A stretch of DNA of 47,362 nucleotides, from NCBI GenBank assembly GCA_910583765.1, contig CAJTYS010000029.1, positions 1 through 47,362 on the forward strand, read 5' to 3'. This DNA comes from an uncultured Eubacteriales bacterium. Its GTDB lineage: Bacteria > Bacillota > Clostridia > Peptostreptococcales > Anaerovoracaceae. The notes beneath the pieces are model-generated. The model had not been told where the DNA came from, made no database searches, and saw only the letters and a program-made list of their open reading frames with translations. This document shows, piece by piece, positions 24,206 through 32,247 of this stretch. Each line of letters starts with the position of its first letter. Position 1 is the first letter of the stretch. The translations under genes and the position numbers were made by a program.

Positions 24206-24922
24206 ATGAATATTGACGACTATCAGGCATATATTTCCGCAGAGACGATGATGGGGCCCAATAGCGCAAGGATATTAGCGGAGCTATTTGACAAATATCC
24301 ATTACAGCTGGCTCCTGATGATCGGATCCTCGACTTAGGATGCGGCACGGGACTGACAAGTCTGATCATTGCCAAAGAGACCGGAGCCAAGGTTTTCGCG
24401 AATGATCTATGGGTAAGCGCAGAAGAAAATGGAAAACGGTTCGCTGAATGGGGTGTGGGAGAGCAGATCACGCCTATTTGTGAAGACGCAAACGATCTTC
24501 ATTTTGAAAAAGGGCAGTTCCATGCTCTGATCAGCATTGACTCTTATCATTATTTCGCGGGAAGCAAGGGGTTCTTTCAAGAAAAGATTTTGCCATTCAT
24601 GAAAGATAATGGAGTGGTTTTGATTGGGATTCCTGGTCTGAAAGATGCATATACAGGCTGTGCGGAAACGCTTCTTTCCCCTTGGATTGGAGATGACGCG
24701 CATATGTTCAAAAGCCCAAAAGTCTGGAAAGGACTCATCGGCGACAGCCATAGGATCGAGTCGGTGAAAATATGGGAAATGGACTGTTTCAGCAAAGCTT
24801 GGGAAGATTGGCTGGCGACGAATAATAAATTCGCACTTGGTGATCAGCAACACTTTGAAGCGGTCATTAAACCATATACTTGTTTTGTGGGGATTTACGT
24901 CAAATTGAAAAAGGCATTGTGA
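24206..24922 (+). CDS. Class I SAM-dependent methyltransferase
   Basis: 238 residues. Motif I is ILDLGCGTGLTSLIIAKETGA, followed by an acidic loop (ANDLW) and the post-I, motif II region FHALISIDSYHYF. The family resembles generic small-molecule methyltransferases of clostridia; the substrate cannot be read. ATG 24206 has AGAGGT upstream; an in-frame start at 24089 would add residues with no family resemblance. The 24058-24205 gap holds no other gene. Confidence 0.8.
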   Translation: MNIDDYQAYISAETMMGPNSARILAELFDKYPLQLAPDDRILDLGCGTGLTSLIIAKETGAKVFANDLWVSAEENGKRFAEWGVGEQITPICEDANDLHFEKGQFHALISIDSYHYFAGSKGFFQEKILPFMKDNGVVLIGIPGLKDAYTGCAETLLSPWIGDDAHMFKSPKVWKGLIGDSHRIESVKIWEMDCFSKAWEDWLATNNKFALGDQQHFEAVIKPYTCFVGIYVKLKKAL

Positions 24923-25043
24923 CCCGGAGCCGAACGCTGGATTTAGCGGAGGCAGGATATTTGGATATTATTTGGGAAAGACAGAGGATTGTTTCTTAGA
25001 GCTAAAAATAAGAACAAACTCAGAGTTTATGGAGGAGACTATC

Positions 25044-25457
25044 ATGCTTGATCTAATGCCTGACGCGGAACAAATGACAACCTTAGTTGGGAAACCTTTA
25101 TATGAGATATGGAATCAATTATGCGCTTTCATTGATGAAAAATATGATATGGAGCACTTGTGGAATCAAGGTGGTAAAGCGTGGACCTATGAATATAAAT
25201 ACCGCAGGGGCGGCAAAACGCTATGTGCGTTATATGCAAGAGAAAACTGCATCGGATTTATGATTATCTTTGGAAAAGATGAAAGAACAAAATTTGAAGA
25301 TATAAGGGACACGCTTTCTGATGCCGTTTGCAGGCAATATGATGAGGCAAAGACCTATCGTGATGGAAAATGGGTTATGTTTGAACCGACTGATACCACT
25401 GATTTTGATGATTACATGAAATTGTTGGCTATCAAAAGAAAACCGAACCGGAAATAA
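25044..25457 (+). CDS. DUF3788 family protein
   Basis: 137 residues, soluble. The pattern WNQGGKAWTYEYKYRRGGKTLCALY and a C-terminal YDEAKTYRDGKWVMFEP is the DUF3788 family, of unknown function and common in gut Bacillota. GGAGGAGA stands 6 bases before ATG 25044. It is the last intact small gene of the accessory stretch. Downstream to 25526 lies a short open frame with no start that ends inside the next hairpin. Confidence 0.75.
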   Translation: MLDLMPDAEQMTTLVGKPLYEIWNQLCAFIDEKYDMEHLWNQGGKAWTYEYKYRRGGKTLCALYARENCIGFMIIFGKDERTKFEDIRDTLSDAVCRQYDEAKTYRDGKWVMFEPTDTTDFDDYMKLLAIKRKPNRK

Positions 25458-25526
25458 CAATTCTCGTTTAATCATCAATCGTGGAGCGGAACTTTCAGTG
25501 GGAGAAATTTCATGGCTTGAAGCACA

Positions 25527-25564
25527 AAAGAAGGGCTGGATATTCATTCCATAGCCCTTCTTTT
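25527..25564. terminator. Bidirectional terminator
   Basis: AAAGAAGGGCT (25527-25537) pairs with AGCCCTTCTTT (25553-25563), with A and T tracts on either side so that it works in both directions. It corresponds in position to the hairpin after the intact Rpn copy. Confidence 0.8.
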
Positions 25565-25571
25565 GGATGCT

Positions 25572-25970
25572 TTAGTCCTTCCAGTATCGTTTCATGTGAT
25601 TGTTGATGTCCTCTTGCTCTAACTGATACATCTCGGCTACTCGGCTAGCTGCGTCCTCTTGCGGCAGGGCTAATTTCTGACAGAGTTCGATCCCCCTGCT
25701 CACGCTCTTCTTTTTGGGCCTCCTGTCGGTCCAATATCTTCTCTTCCCATGCGTTCATGAATTTGATCCCCACCTCCTCATTTGATTTGATGGACCGGAT
25801 CTTTTCGTGCATCCAGCGGATGGTTTCGCTGCCAGAGGCTTCCGGTGTTTTGTTTCTGCGCTTCCGTGTCATGGACGCTTCCTTCCGTGTCCATGGCCCA
25901 AACGTCCAGTTTGATCTGCCTGTTCCAAACAGACCGCCGGATTTCTTTTTCCGTCTGCGCAAACGATGAA
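25572..25970 (-). pseudogene. Rpn family gene, degraded second copy
   Basis: Translating the minus strand gives EKEIRRSVWNRQIKLDVWAM and TEAQKQNTG, nearly the intact copy, then a jump straight to SGSETIRWMHEKIRSIKSNE and KFMNAWEEKILDRQEA, then frame changes before the QLEQEDINNHMKRYW-like end. About 45 N-terminal residues and the middle 100 or so are gone. Homology with the intact copy continues upstream of the gene (25980-26042), including TATTCGTTCATGAAAGCTA, so a whole unit was duplicated before decay. Confidence 0.8.
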
Positions 25971-26133
25971 AAGGTCAAGGTACTTTTCCATATTTTTCTT
26001 TATGCTTAGATGAATTCGTGGGGTATTCGTTCATGAAAGCTAGAGCGTGGATTTGTTATCGTAAATCCTCGGCACCACAACGGATACACTGATGCGGCCA
26101 TAAGGAACAGAATATTAGGAAGGCTACTGAAAT

Positions 26134-26171
26134 AAGGGCTTCCGGTACATTCAACATGTACGGAAGCCCTT
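26134..26171. terminator. Long hairpin after the ROK gene
   Basis: AAGGGCTTCCGGTACA pairs with TGTACGGAAGCCCTT (one bulged G) around a 7-base loop. It lies about 40 bases after the minus-strand repressor stop. The T-run is weak. The preceding stretch 25971-26133 holds only the Rpn flank and no gene. Confidence 0.65.
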
Positions 26172-26212
26172 GCGGGTTTTACAGGCTCCTGCCAGTGGCA
26201 TGGGAAAACCGC

Positions 26213-27346
26213 TCAGATATTAGGGTCGCTTAAAAATGCCTGGATATAAGGGAGCGCTGCTCCGATGGAAATGTTGTGTTTTGGCATTTTGCTTATAAGG
26301 AGAAAATCATGTGCTTCTGTAAATGGTGTCATCTGCTGGATTTGCTTATGAAGAAAGGATATGTCTTCTTTATGCAGATACTGAGCAAGGTGTCCTCCAA
26401 GGATAAAATCGGTGTCATAAATCAGGTGAAGCATGTTGATTGCTTTTGCCAGATTTATAAGAAACAGGTTCCAGCGGTTTAAGGCGGATGGTTCTTTCTG
26501 CCTTACATTGGCAAAAAAGGATTCAGGTGTTTCGGATTCCGCAAGGAGTGATGTCAGGGACAGAATTGTTTCCATGCAGCCCATCCTGCCGCAGTAACAT
26601 TTGGAACCGTCTGGCTGCATCTGTATGTGTTCGATCGTAGAGCTGTGGCCGTGTTTGCCTGTTAAAATGGTTCCTTTCGATATAATGGCAGCCCCAAGGT
26701 GCCTGCTTAATGAGAGATAAAACGCATCTGTAAGTCCGGGTGAGGCCCATAATTCTGAAACCGCCGCGCTTTCTGCATCGTGAATAAAGGAGCACGGGTA
26801 CGGGAGATGGTTAGAGAATTCTGTGATGGAGAGTCCGGTGCATGACAAAATCTCGCCGTATAATATCGTCTGTCTATCCGGTGTTACCAGTCCCTGCATG
26901 GCGAAGCCGATGCCGAGAATCTGGCCGTCTGCGATTCCCAGTGAATTTTTAAATTCAAATATCTTATCACATACAGCTTTAAAATAGGAGCCGTTGCGTT
27001 CAAACGCAATTTCATAGGTTATGCGGTTAATCATTTCGCCATACAGGTTTACAGCAATCATCTTTACTTCTTTTTTTAAGATTTCCACTCCGATACTGAT
27101 TCGATAGTCAGTAACAATGGAATAGGCAGCAGCTTTTCTTCCGACCAGTTCTGTATCAATCCGGCCGTTTTTTTGAATCAGGCCGTCATTTTCCATTGCC
27201 GCCAGATTTGTTGTGACAGTAGGGCGGCTCAGCCGCAGGTCATAGGAAATGTCCTGCTGGGAAACTTTTCTGTTTTTATAAATATAATCATAAATCAGGC
27301 TGCGGTTATTCTGCTTAATCTGATTCGGGGTAATGGTTTTTTTCAT
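26213..27346 (-). CDS. ROK family transcriptional repressor (NagC/XylR type)
   Basis: 377 residues. A winged helix domain at about 10-70 (SQQDISYDLRLSRPTVTTNLAAME) is followed by a ROK sugar-binding/kinase-like domain with the zinc motif C250-x-C252-x4-C257 in CYCGRMGCME. The preceding HSSTIEHIQ aligns with the usual GHxxxxxxG region but is not perfect, so catalysis is doubtful, as in repressors. It faces the sugar/polyol operon, and two palindromes shared by both promoters are its likely operators. The inducer is presumably a substrate or phosphorylated intermediate of that operon. Confidence 0.85.
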   Translation of the reverse strand: MKKTITPNQIKQNNRSLIYDYIYKNRKVSQQDISYDLRLSRPTVTTNLAAMENDGLIQKNGRIDTELVGRKAAAYSIVTDYRISIGVEILKKEVKMIAVNLYGEMINRITYEIAFERNGSYFKAVCDKIFEFKNSLGIADGQILGIGFAMQGLVTPDRQTILYGEILSCTGLSITEFSNHLPYPCSFIHDAESAAVSELWASPGLTDAFYLSLSRHLGAAIISKGTILTGKHGHSSTIEHIQMQPDGSKCYCGRMGCMETILSLTSLLAESETPESFFANVRQKEPSALNRWNLFLINLAKAINMLHLIYDTDFILGGHLAQYLHKEDISFLHKQIQQMTPFTEAHDFLLISKMPKHNISIGAALPYIQAFLSDPNI

Positions 27347-27361
27347 AATTCAATCCTCTAT

Positions 27362-27393
27362 TTTGTAAAATTATTTGACAAATTGATATTATA
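27362..27393 (-). promoter_or_regulatory. ROK gene promoter with operator 1
   Basis: An extended -10 TGATATAAT occurs on the minus strand (TATAAT 27393-27388). The 21-base palindrome TTTGTAAAAT-T-ATTTGACAAA at 27362-27382 covers the expected transcription start, implying autorepression. Its arms match operator 2 in inverted orientation. Confidence 0.7.
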
Positions 27394-27451
27394 TCATAGA
27401 TAGAGACAATCCGCTGAGCAATTTGTATGATTTTAATTAAAAAATTACATA

Positions 27452-27480
27452 TTGACGAAATGCGTTTCTATTGGTATTAT
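27452..27480 (+). promoter_or_regulatory. Promoter of the sugar/polyol operon
   Basis: TTGACG (27452-27457), a 17-base spacer and TATTAT (27475-27480) with TGG before it. This is a strong sigma-A-type promoter whose start lies just before operator 2. Confidence 0.8.
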
Positions 27481-27490
27481 GTAAGTGTAA

Positions 27491-27511
27491 TTTGATAAAT
27501 GATTTTACAAA
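27491..27511. promoter_or_regulatory. Operator 2 of the ROK repressor
   Basis: The palindrome TTTGATAAAT-G-ATTTTACAAA sits about +4 to +24 of the operon promoter. Its right arm TTTTACAAA is the reverse complement of the left arm of operator 1. Binding here would block the dehydrogenase operon. Confidence 0.7.
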
Positions 27512-27536
27512 ATAATTTTCAAGAAAGGAGAGCGTC

Positions 27537-28313
27537 ATGGGAATTATTGAAAAAATGAGATTGGACGAAAAAAAGGGATTTGTAACAGGAGCAGCAAGGG
27601 GAATTGGAAAGAGCACGGCGAAGGCATTCGCGGAAGCAGGCGCGGATGTGGCAATCGTGGATGTGGATTACGAAGGGGCAAAAAAGACAGCGGATGAGCT
27701 TGCTGGGAAGACTGGCAGGAAGGTAATCGCGATTCAGGCGGACTGTACGGATAAGGGTCAGGTGGACGCAATGGTGGGACAGGTCGTCAGGGAACTTGGA
27801 GGGCTTGACTTCTGCCATAACAACGCAGGGATCTGCGTCAACGCGCCGGCGGAGGAAATGACCTATGAGCAGTGGAACAAAGTCATCAACATCAACCTGA
27901 ACGGCATATTCCTGACGGATATCGCAGCGGGGAAATATATGCTGGCGCATGGAGGAGGGTCCATTATTAACACGGCTTCCATGTCAGCGCACATTGTCAA
28001 CGTGCCGCAGCCTCAGTGTGCGTACAATGCGTCCAAGGCAGGCGTGATTCAGCTTACGAAGTCGCTGGCCATCGAATGGGCAAAGCGTGGTGTCCGTGTA
28101 AACAGTATCAGTCCGGGTTACATTGGAACAGAGCTGACTTTAAATTCCCCGACTCTGATCCCTCTGATTGAAAAGTGGAACGCGATGGCGCCTCTGGGAA
28201 GAATGGGAACGCCGGAGGAACTAGAATCGATTTGTGTATATCTGGCTGGGGACACCAGTACATTTACAACAGGTTCGGATTTTATCATTGACGGTGCGTT
28301 TACCTGTTTCTAA
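27537..28313 (+). CDS. Short-chain dehydrogenase/reductase, polyol/ketose type
   Basis: 258 residues, classical SDR. TGAARGIGKS binds the dinucleotide and IVDVD ends strand 2 with an acidic residue, favouring NAD(H). NNAG, the catalytic Ser in INTASMSAH and Tyr-x3-Lys in YNASKAG follow, and SPGYIGTEL is present. The stretch ASMSAHIVNVPQPQCAYNAS resembles mannitol/sorbose/arabinitol dehydrogenases. It probably oxidises an alditol to a ketose, or the reverse. AGAAAGGAG stands before the ATG. It is the first gene of the four-gene operon. Confidence 0.85.
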   Translation: MGIIEKMRLDEKKGFVTGAARGIGKSTAKAFAEAGADVAIVDVDYEGAKKTADELAGKTGRKVIAIQADCTDKGQVDAMVGQVVRELGGLDFCHNNAGICVNAPAEEMTYEQWNKVININLNGIFLTDIAAGKYMLAHGGGSIINTASMSAHIVNVPQPQCAYNASKAGVIQLTKSLAIEWAKRGVRVNSISPGYIGTELTLNSPTLIPLIEKWNAMAPLGRMGTPEELESICVYLAGDTSTFTTGSDFIIDGAFTCF

Positions 28314-28388
28314 ACAAGCCATACATACATGCGTATGCGGCATCCATAAGAATTTTTGCGGATGTCGCAGCAGAAAGAAAGGAAAAGC

Positions 28389-29984
28389 ATGGAAGCGAGA
28401 AGATTGATTGTGAATGGAAAGACGGCACTGGGGATTGAGCTTGGCTCCACCAGGATTAAGGGCGTGCTCATAGATTTTAGAGGCCAGGTCCTCGCAGTTG
28501 GGATTTATGATTGGGAAAATTCTTTTGTTGACAATATCTGGACATACAGCCTGGAGGAAACGCATACAGGAATACGCAGGTGCTACAGTTCCCTGCGGGA
28601 AGATGTGGAAAGAAAATACGGCGTTTCCCTGCAGAACATCGGCGCTATCGGCATCAGTGCCATGATGCATGGATATATGGCACTGGATAAGGATGGAAAA
28701 CAGATCGCGCCGTTCCAGACCTGGAGGAATACAAATACGCAGAAGGCGGCAGATGAACTAACAGAGCTGTTTGATTTTAATATTCCGCTGCGATGGACCG
28801 CGGCCCATTTATTCCAGCGTATCCTTGACCGGGAAGACCATGTGGAGAAATTAGACTATGTAGCTACGCTGAGCGCCTATATCCATTGGAAACTCACCGG
28901 AAAAAGGGTCATCGGCATCGGGGACGCAGCCGGTATGTTTCCGATTGACTCTGCTGCCCATGATTATGATGCCGGGATGGTGAAAAAATTTGATGACCTG
29001 CTAAAGCCCTATCAATATAAATGGAAAATGAAAGATATTTTCCCAGAGGTTCTTGTCGCAGGAGAGGATGCTGGGACGCTGACGGAAGAAGGAGCGGCAT
29101 TTTTAGATGAGACAGGCACTCTCCGTGCGGGAATCCCGCTCTGCCCACCGGAAGGGGATGCGGGGACAGGCATGGTTGCGACGAATTCCGTTGCTCCGGG
29201 AACAGGGAATGTATCGGCAGGCACAAGCACATTCGCGATGATTGTGCTTGAAAAGCAGTTGAGCAGGGTATACAGGGAAATTGATATGGTGACAACGCCC
29301 GCTGGCTTCCCGTGCGCGATGTCCCACGCGAATAACGGGACCTCCGACCTGAATGCCTGGGTTGAGATTTTTAAAGAATTTGCGGAGCTGATGGGGGTGA
29401 AGGCGGAAACAGGAGAGCTGTTTGAAAAGCTGTACACGAACGCGTTAAACAGTGATCCGGACTGTGGAGGGCTTCTCGCATATGGCTACTATTCCGGTGA
29501 GAACATTACCATGCTCAATGAAGGGCGGCTGGCATTCCTGCGTACTGCTGAAAGCAGGTTTAACCTGGCGAATTTCATGAAGGTCCATTTATATACATCC
29601 CTTGGGGCTGTAAAGATGGGGATGGATATATTGATGGAGGATGAGAAAGTAAAAGTGGGGCGGATCATGGGGCATGGAGGTTTTTTTAAGACCAAAGGAG
29701 TCGGGCAGAGGTGCCTGGCGGCGGCAGTCAATGCGCCTGTTACCGTAATGGATACGGCAAGCGAAGGCGGCGCATGGGGCGTTGCGCTGCTGGCAGCATA
29801 TATGATCGATAAAAAGGCGGGGGAAAAGCTGGAGGATTATCTTGAAAAACGGATTTTTGGGGAGCTTTCCGGCGAGACAGTGATACCATACGCAGAAGAA
29901 GTGGAAGGATTCCGGGTTTTCATGCAGCGCTATAAAGCAGGGCTTGCCATTGAAAAATCCGCAATAAAAGCAATGGACTGGTAG
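28389..29984 (+). CDS. FGGY family carbohydrate kinase
   Basis: 531 residues from ATG 28389 (AAAGGAAAAG upstream; the 28356 start adds no conserved sequence). The actin-like ATPase domains show phosphate 1 motif GIELGSTRIKGVLID, GISAMMHGYMALD, TWRNTNT, adenosine-region GNVSAGTSTFAMI and MSHANNGTSDLNAW, and GGAWGVALLAAY at the end. The branch is close to uncharacterised pentulokinases; xylulose or ribulose-like ketoses are plausible substrates. It follows the dehydrogenase, which suits oxidation to a ketose and then phosphorylation. Confidence 0.82.
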   Translation: MEARRLIVNGKTALGIELGSTRIKGVLIDFRGQVLAVGIYDWENSFVDNIWTYSLEETHTGIRRCYSSLREDVERKYGVSLQNIGAIGISAMMHGYMALDKDGKQIAPFQTWRNTNTQKAADELTELFDFNIPLRWTAAHLFQRILDREDHVEKLDYVATLSAYIHWKLTGKRVIGIGDAAGMFPIDSAAHDYDAGMVKKFDDLLKPYQYKWKMKDIFPEVLVAGEDAGTLTEEGAAFLDETGTLRAGIPLCPPEGDAGTGMVATNSVAPGTGNVSAGTSTFAMIVLEKQLSRVYREIDMVTTPAGFPCAMSHANNGTSDLNAWVEIFKEFAELMGVKAETGELFEKLYTNALNSDPDCGGLLAYGYYSGENITMLNEGRLAFLRTAESRFNLANFMKVHLYTSLGAVKMGMDILMEDEKVKVGRIMGHGGFFKTKGVGQRCLAAAVNAPVTVMDTASEGGAWGVALLAAYMIDKKAGEKLEDYLEKRIFGELSGETVIPYAEEVEGFRVFMQRYKAGLAIEKSAIKAMDW

Positions 29985-30000
29985 GAGAAAGGAGACCGAT

Positions 30001-31338
30001 ATGAAAAAATGGGGAAAACGCATCGGATATGGAATCGGGGATCTTGGGTGCAACCTGGTTTTCAGCACGATGGCATCCTATCTTATGGTTTTTTACACAG
30101 ATGTGTTTGGCATCACAGCTGCTGCGGCAGGCACAATGATGCTGGTAACAAAATTTATTGACGCATTCACAGATACGGGAATGGGGCTGATCGTAGACCG
30201 GACGAATACGAGATGGGGCCAAGGGAGGCCTTACTTTCTGGTGGGTGCCGTGCCATTTGCGATCTTTACATTCCTGACTTTTTATATTCCTAACTTTGGA
30301 AGCAGCGGAAAGCTGGTTTGGGCGTATGTGACATACTGCCTTCTCTGCACAGCGTATACGGTTGTAAATATACCACTGAATACAATTGTGCCGAGGCTTA
30401 CCTCAGATATCCATGAGAGAGATGTCCTGGTTTCCACAAGGATGGTCTGCGCAATGGCCGGGACAGCGGTTGTAATGTCCATTACGGAGCCGCTGGTGCG
30501 CTTTTTTGGCGGAGGAAATGAGGCGAGAGGCTATCTTATTACAATGACAGTATATGGAATTGCCGCAATGTGTATCTTTTTTGTGACATTTGCCAGTACG
30601 GAGGAGGTGGTTCCGCCTACCGTCAATCAGAAGCATTCCTCACTGAAAGAGGATTTTCATGGGCTTACCGGCCAGGCGTGGATACTGTTTCTGCTGAATT
30701 TGTTTTACTTTTCCCTTTATGTGGTAAGGAACACGACAGTAATTTACTATTTTAAATATAATCTGGACAGGATGGAGTGGCTGTCGTTGGTAGGGCTTTT
30801 GGGTATTTTGTCAGGGCTGCCGATGCTGCTGTTGCTCCCGATCCTGGAAAAAAAGTACAGTAAGAGGAGCCTGATGTTTTTCAGCATTATTTTATACATA
30901 GCGGGAGACCTGCTGATTTACATCGGACGGAACCAGACGGTATGCCTGCTGGCCGGACTGGTCATTACCGGACTGGGGATTTATGGAATTTTCGGAATTA
31001 TGTTTGCCATGCAACCAGATGTCATTGATTATTCAGAATATAAGAAAAATGCAAGTGTCGCAGGCTTGATCGCGGCATTCCAAGGATTTTTCGTAAAGGG
31101 CGGAATGGGCTTTACGAGTTTTATTATTGGCGCGTTTTTAAAAAACGGAGGGTATGTAGCGAATGCGGTCCAGACAGAGAAAGCGCTTTCTTACATTGAA
31201 ATCTGTTTTATCTGGATTCCGGTTGTTTTGTGCATAGTAATCGCAGCGCTTACCTATTTTTATAAGCTGGACGGCTTGCGAGGGGAAATGACGCGTGAGC
31301 TGGAAGCCCGGAGGGTGAATCAGGAAGATGGAATATAA
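30001..31338 (+). CDS. Sugar:cation symporter, GPH (glycoside-pentoside-hexuronide) family
   Basis: A 445-residue membrane protein with about 12 helices. The N-terminal KRIGYGIGDLGCNLVF and MVFYTDVFGI, then DAFTDTGMGLIVDRTNTRWGQGRPY, are the GPH family signature. It should import the substrate of this operon with Na+ or H+. GAAAGGAG precedes the ATG. It starts 16 bases after the kinase and its end overlaps the HAD gene by 11 bases, so all are cotranscribed. Confidence 0.87.
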   Translation: MKKWGKRIGYGIGDLGCNLVFSTMASYLMVFYTDVFGITAAAAGTMMLVTKFIDAFTDTGMGLIVDRTNTRWGQGRPYFLVGAVPFAIFTFLTFYIPNFGSSGKLVWAYVTYCLLCTAYTVVNIPLNTIVPRLTSDIHERDVLVSTRMVCAMAGTAVVMSITEPLVRFFGGGNEARGYLITMTVYGIAAMCIFFVTFASTEEVVPPTVNQKHSSLKEDFHGLTGQAWILFLLNLFYFSLYVVRNTTVIYYFKYNLDRMEWLSLVGLLGILSGLPMLLLLPILEKKYSKRSLMFFSIILYIAGDLLIYIGRNQTVCLLAGLVITGLGIYGIFGIMFAMQPDVIDYSEYKKNASVAGLIAAFQGFFVKGGMGFTSFIIGAFLKNGGYVANAVQTEKALSYIEICFIWIPVVLCIVIAALTYFYKLDGLRGEMTRELEARRVNQEDGI

Positions 31339-31990
31339 AGGTGCGATTTTTGATATGGATGGCCTGTTGTTTGACACAGAACGCATTTATCAGCAGACAT
31401 GGCAGAAAATTGCAGGGGAAAAGGGCGTGAAGCTGGATGGCGGCTTTGTGAAAGCTATTTCCGGCACAAACGGGAGTCATATGCGCCATGTAATCGAACG
31501 GTATTACCATGTTCCGGATGGAACAGCCATTATGGACGAATGCATGGGGCGGATCAGGGAAAAACTGTCCGTCCATGTACCGGTGAAGAAAGGCGTGCGT
31601 GAAATACTGGATTTTTTTCAGAAAAGAGGAATCCGGATGGCAGTGGCAAGCAGCAGTGCCGCAGGGCAGATTGAGTCCAATCTGGAAACGGCAGGCATAC
31701 AGAGATATTTTTCTGCTGTCGTCAGTGGGACGGAGGTCAGTCGAGGGAAGCCGGAGCCGGATATATTCCTTTATGCCGCAGAGCGGATTGGCTGTGCGCC
31801 GGATGTATGTTTTGTGTTTGAAGACAGCGAAAATGGGATAAAAGCGGGCTATACGGCGGGATGCGCTACGATTATGGTTCCGGATCTGATGGAAGCATCT
31901 TCTTCCATTCTGCCATACTGTGGAAAAATTTGCAGGGATCTCTTACAGGCAGAGCAGGAGGTCAGCAAGATGCTGCGGGACTCAGTATAA
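31328..31990 (+). CDS. HAD superfamily phosphatase / beta-phosphoglucomutase-like
   Basis: 220 residues. The catalytic FDMDGLLFDTE (Asp9, Asp11), SSS in VASSSAAGQ, Lys in RGKPEPDIF and EDSENGIKAG make a full HAD subfamily I protein with a helical cap. Such proteins dephosphorylate sugar phosphates or isomerise them as beta-phosphoglucomutases. In this operon it may remove stalled sugar phosphates produced by the kinase. It overlaps the transporter gene by 11 bases. Confidence 0.85.
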   Translation: MEYKGAIFDMDGLLFDTERIYQQTWQKIAGEKGVKLDGGFVKAISGTNGSHMRHVIERYYHVPDGTAIMDECMGRIREKLSVHVPVKKGVREILDFFQKRGIRMAVASSSAAGQIESNLETAGIQRYFSAVVSGTEVSRGKPEPDIFLYAAERIGCAPDVCFVFEDSENGIKAGYTAGCATIMVPDLMEASSSILPYCGKICRDLLQAEQEVSKMLRDSV

Positions 31991-32034
31991 CCGCAAGGCT
32001 CGAAGTGCGGTTATCACGTTTTCGGGCCTTTTTT
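31988..32034 (+). terminator. Operon terminator with an alternative hairpin
   Basis: AAGGCTCGAA (31995-32004) pairs with TTCGGGCCTT (32021-32030), followed by TTTT: a terminator. A second hairpin, ATAACCGCA with TGCGGTTAT (about 31987-32014), overlaps the same left arm, so the two cannot form together. Confidence 0.65.
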
Positions 32035-32040
32035 AGACAA

Positions 32041-32110
32041 ACAGAAGGGCTGGACAGTCAGGCCGCAGCCTAATGGAGCGTTTCGATCAGTTCCCGGCGG
32101 ACACTTCCTC
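32041..32110 (-). pseudogene. Short Rpn-unit remnant
   Basis: GGAGCGTTTCGATCAGTTCC followed by CGGC at about 32073-32096 matches 22543-22567 of the intact Rpn gene except one base. AGAAGGGCTGGA at 32042-32053 matches the hairpin after the second Rpn copy. The pieces lie in Rpn order with the rest deleted. Confidence 0.55.
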
Positions 32111-32178
32111 AGAACAAACGTGAAAATTTGTAACTGGAAAAATAGAAAAAGGTATAAGGGTAGGAAAACGGGGAAATC

Positions 32179-32208
32179 TTGTCATAGGATTCTGGAGTGT
32201 GTTAGAAT
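32179..32208 (+). promoter_or_regulatory. Promoter of the small membrane peptide
   Basis: TTGTCA (32179-32184), an 18-base spacer and TAGAAT (32203-32208) with TGT before it. It stands 39 bases before the start codon. Confidence 0.65.
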
Positions 32209-32247
32209 GTAGAAAAACAAATTGAAATTTTGAAGGAGGAATGAAGT

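Noticed and set aside
25458..25553. An open frame NSRLIINRGAELSVGEISWL and onward, ending inside the hairpin
   Set aside because: No start codon with a ribosome site and no family recognised. It could be a gene scrap, but the evidence is too thin.
32152..32178. GGGTAGGAAAACGGGG resembles the start of the repeated leader blocks
   Set aside because: Only about 13 bases match and the following blocks (GAGAAACAATT, CAATGAAAGGAAAAA) are absent, so chance is likely.
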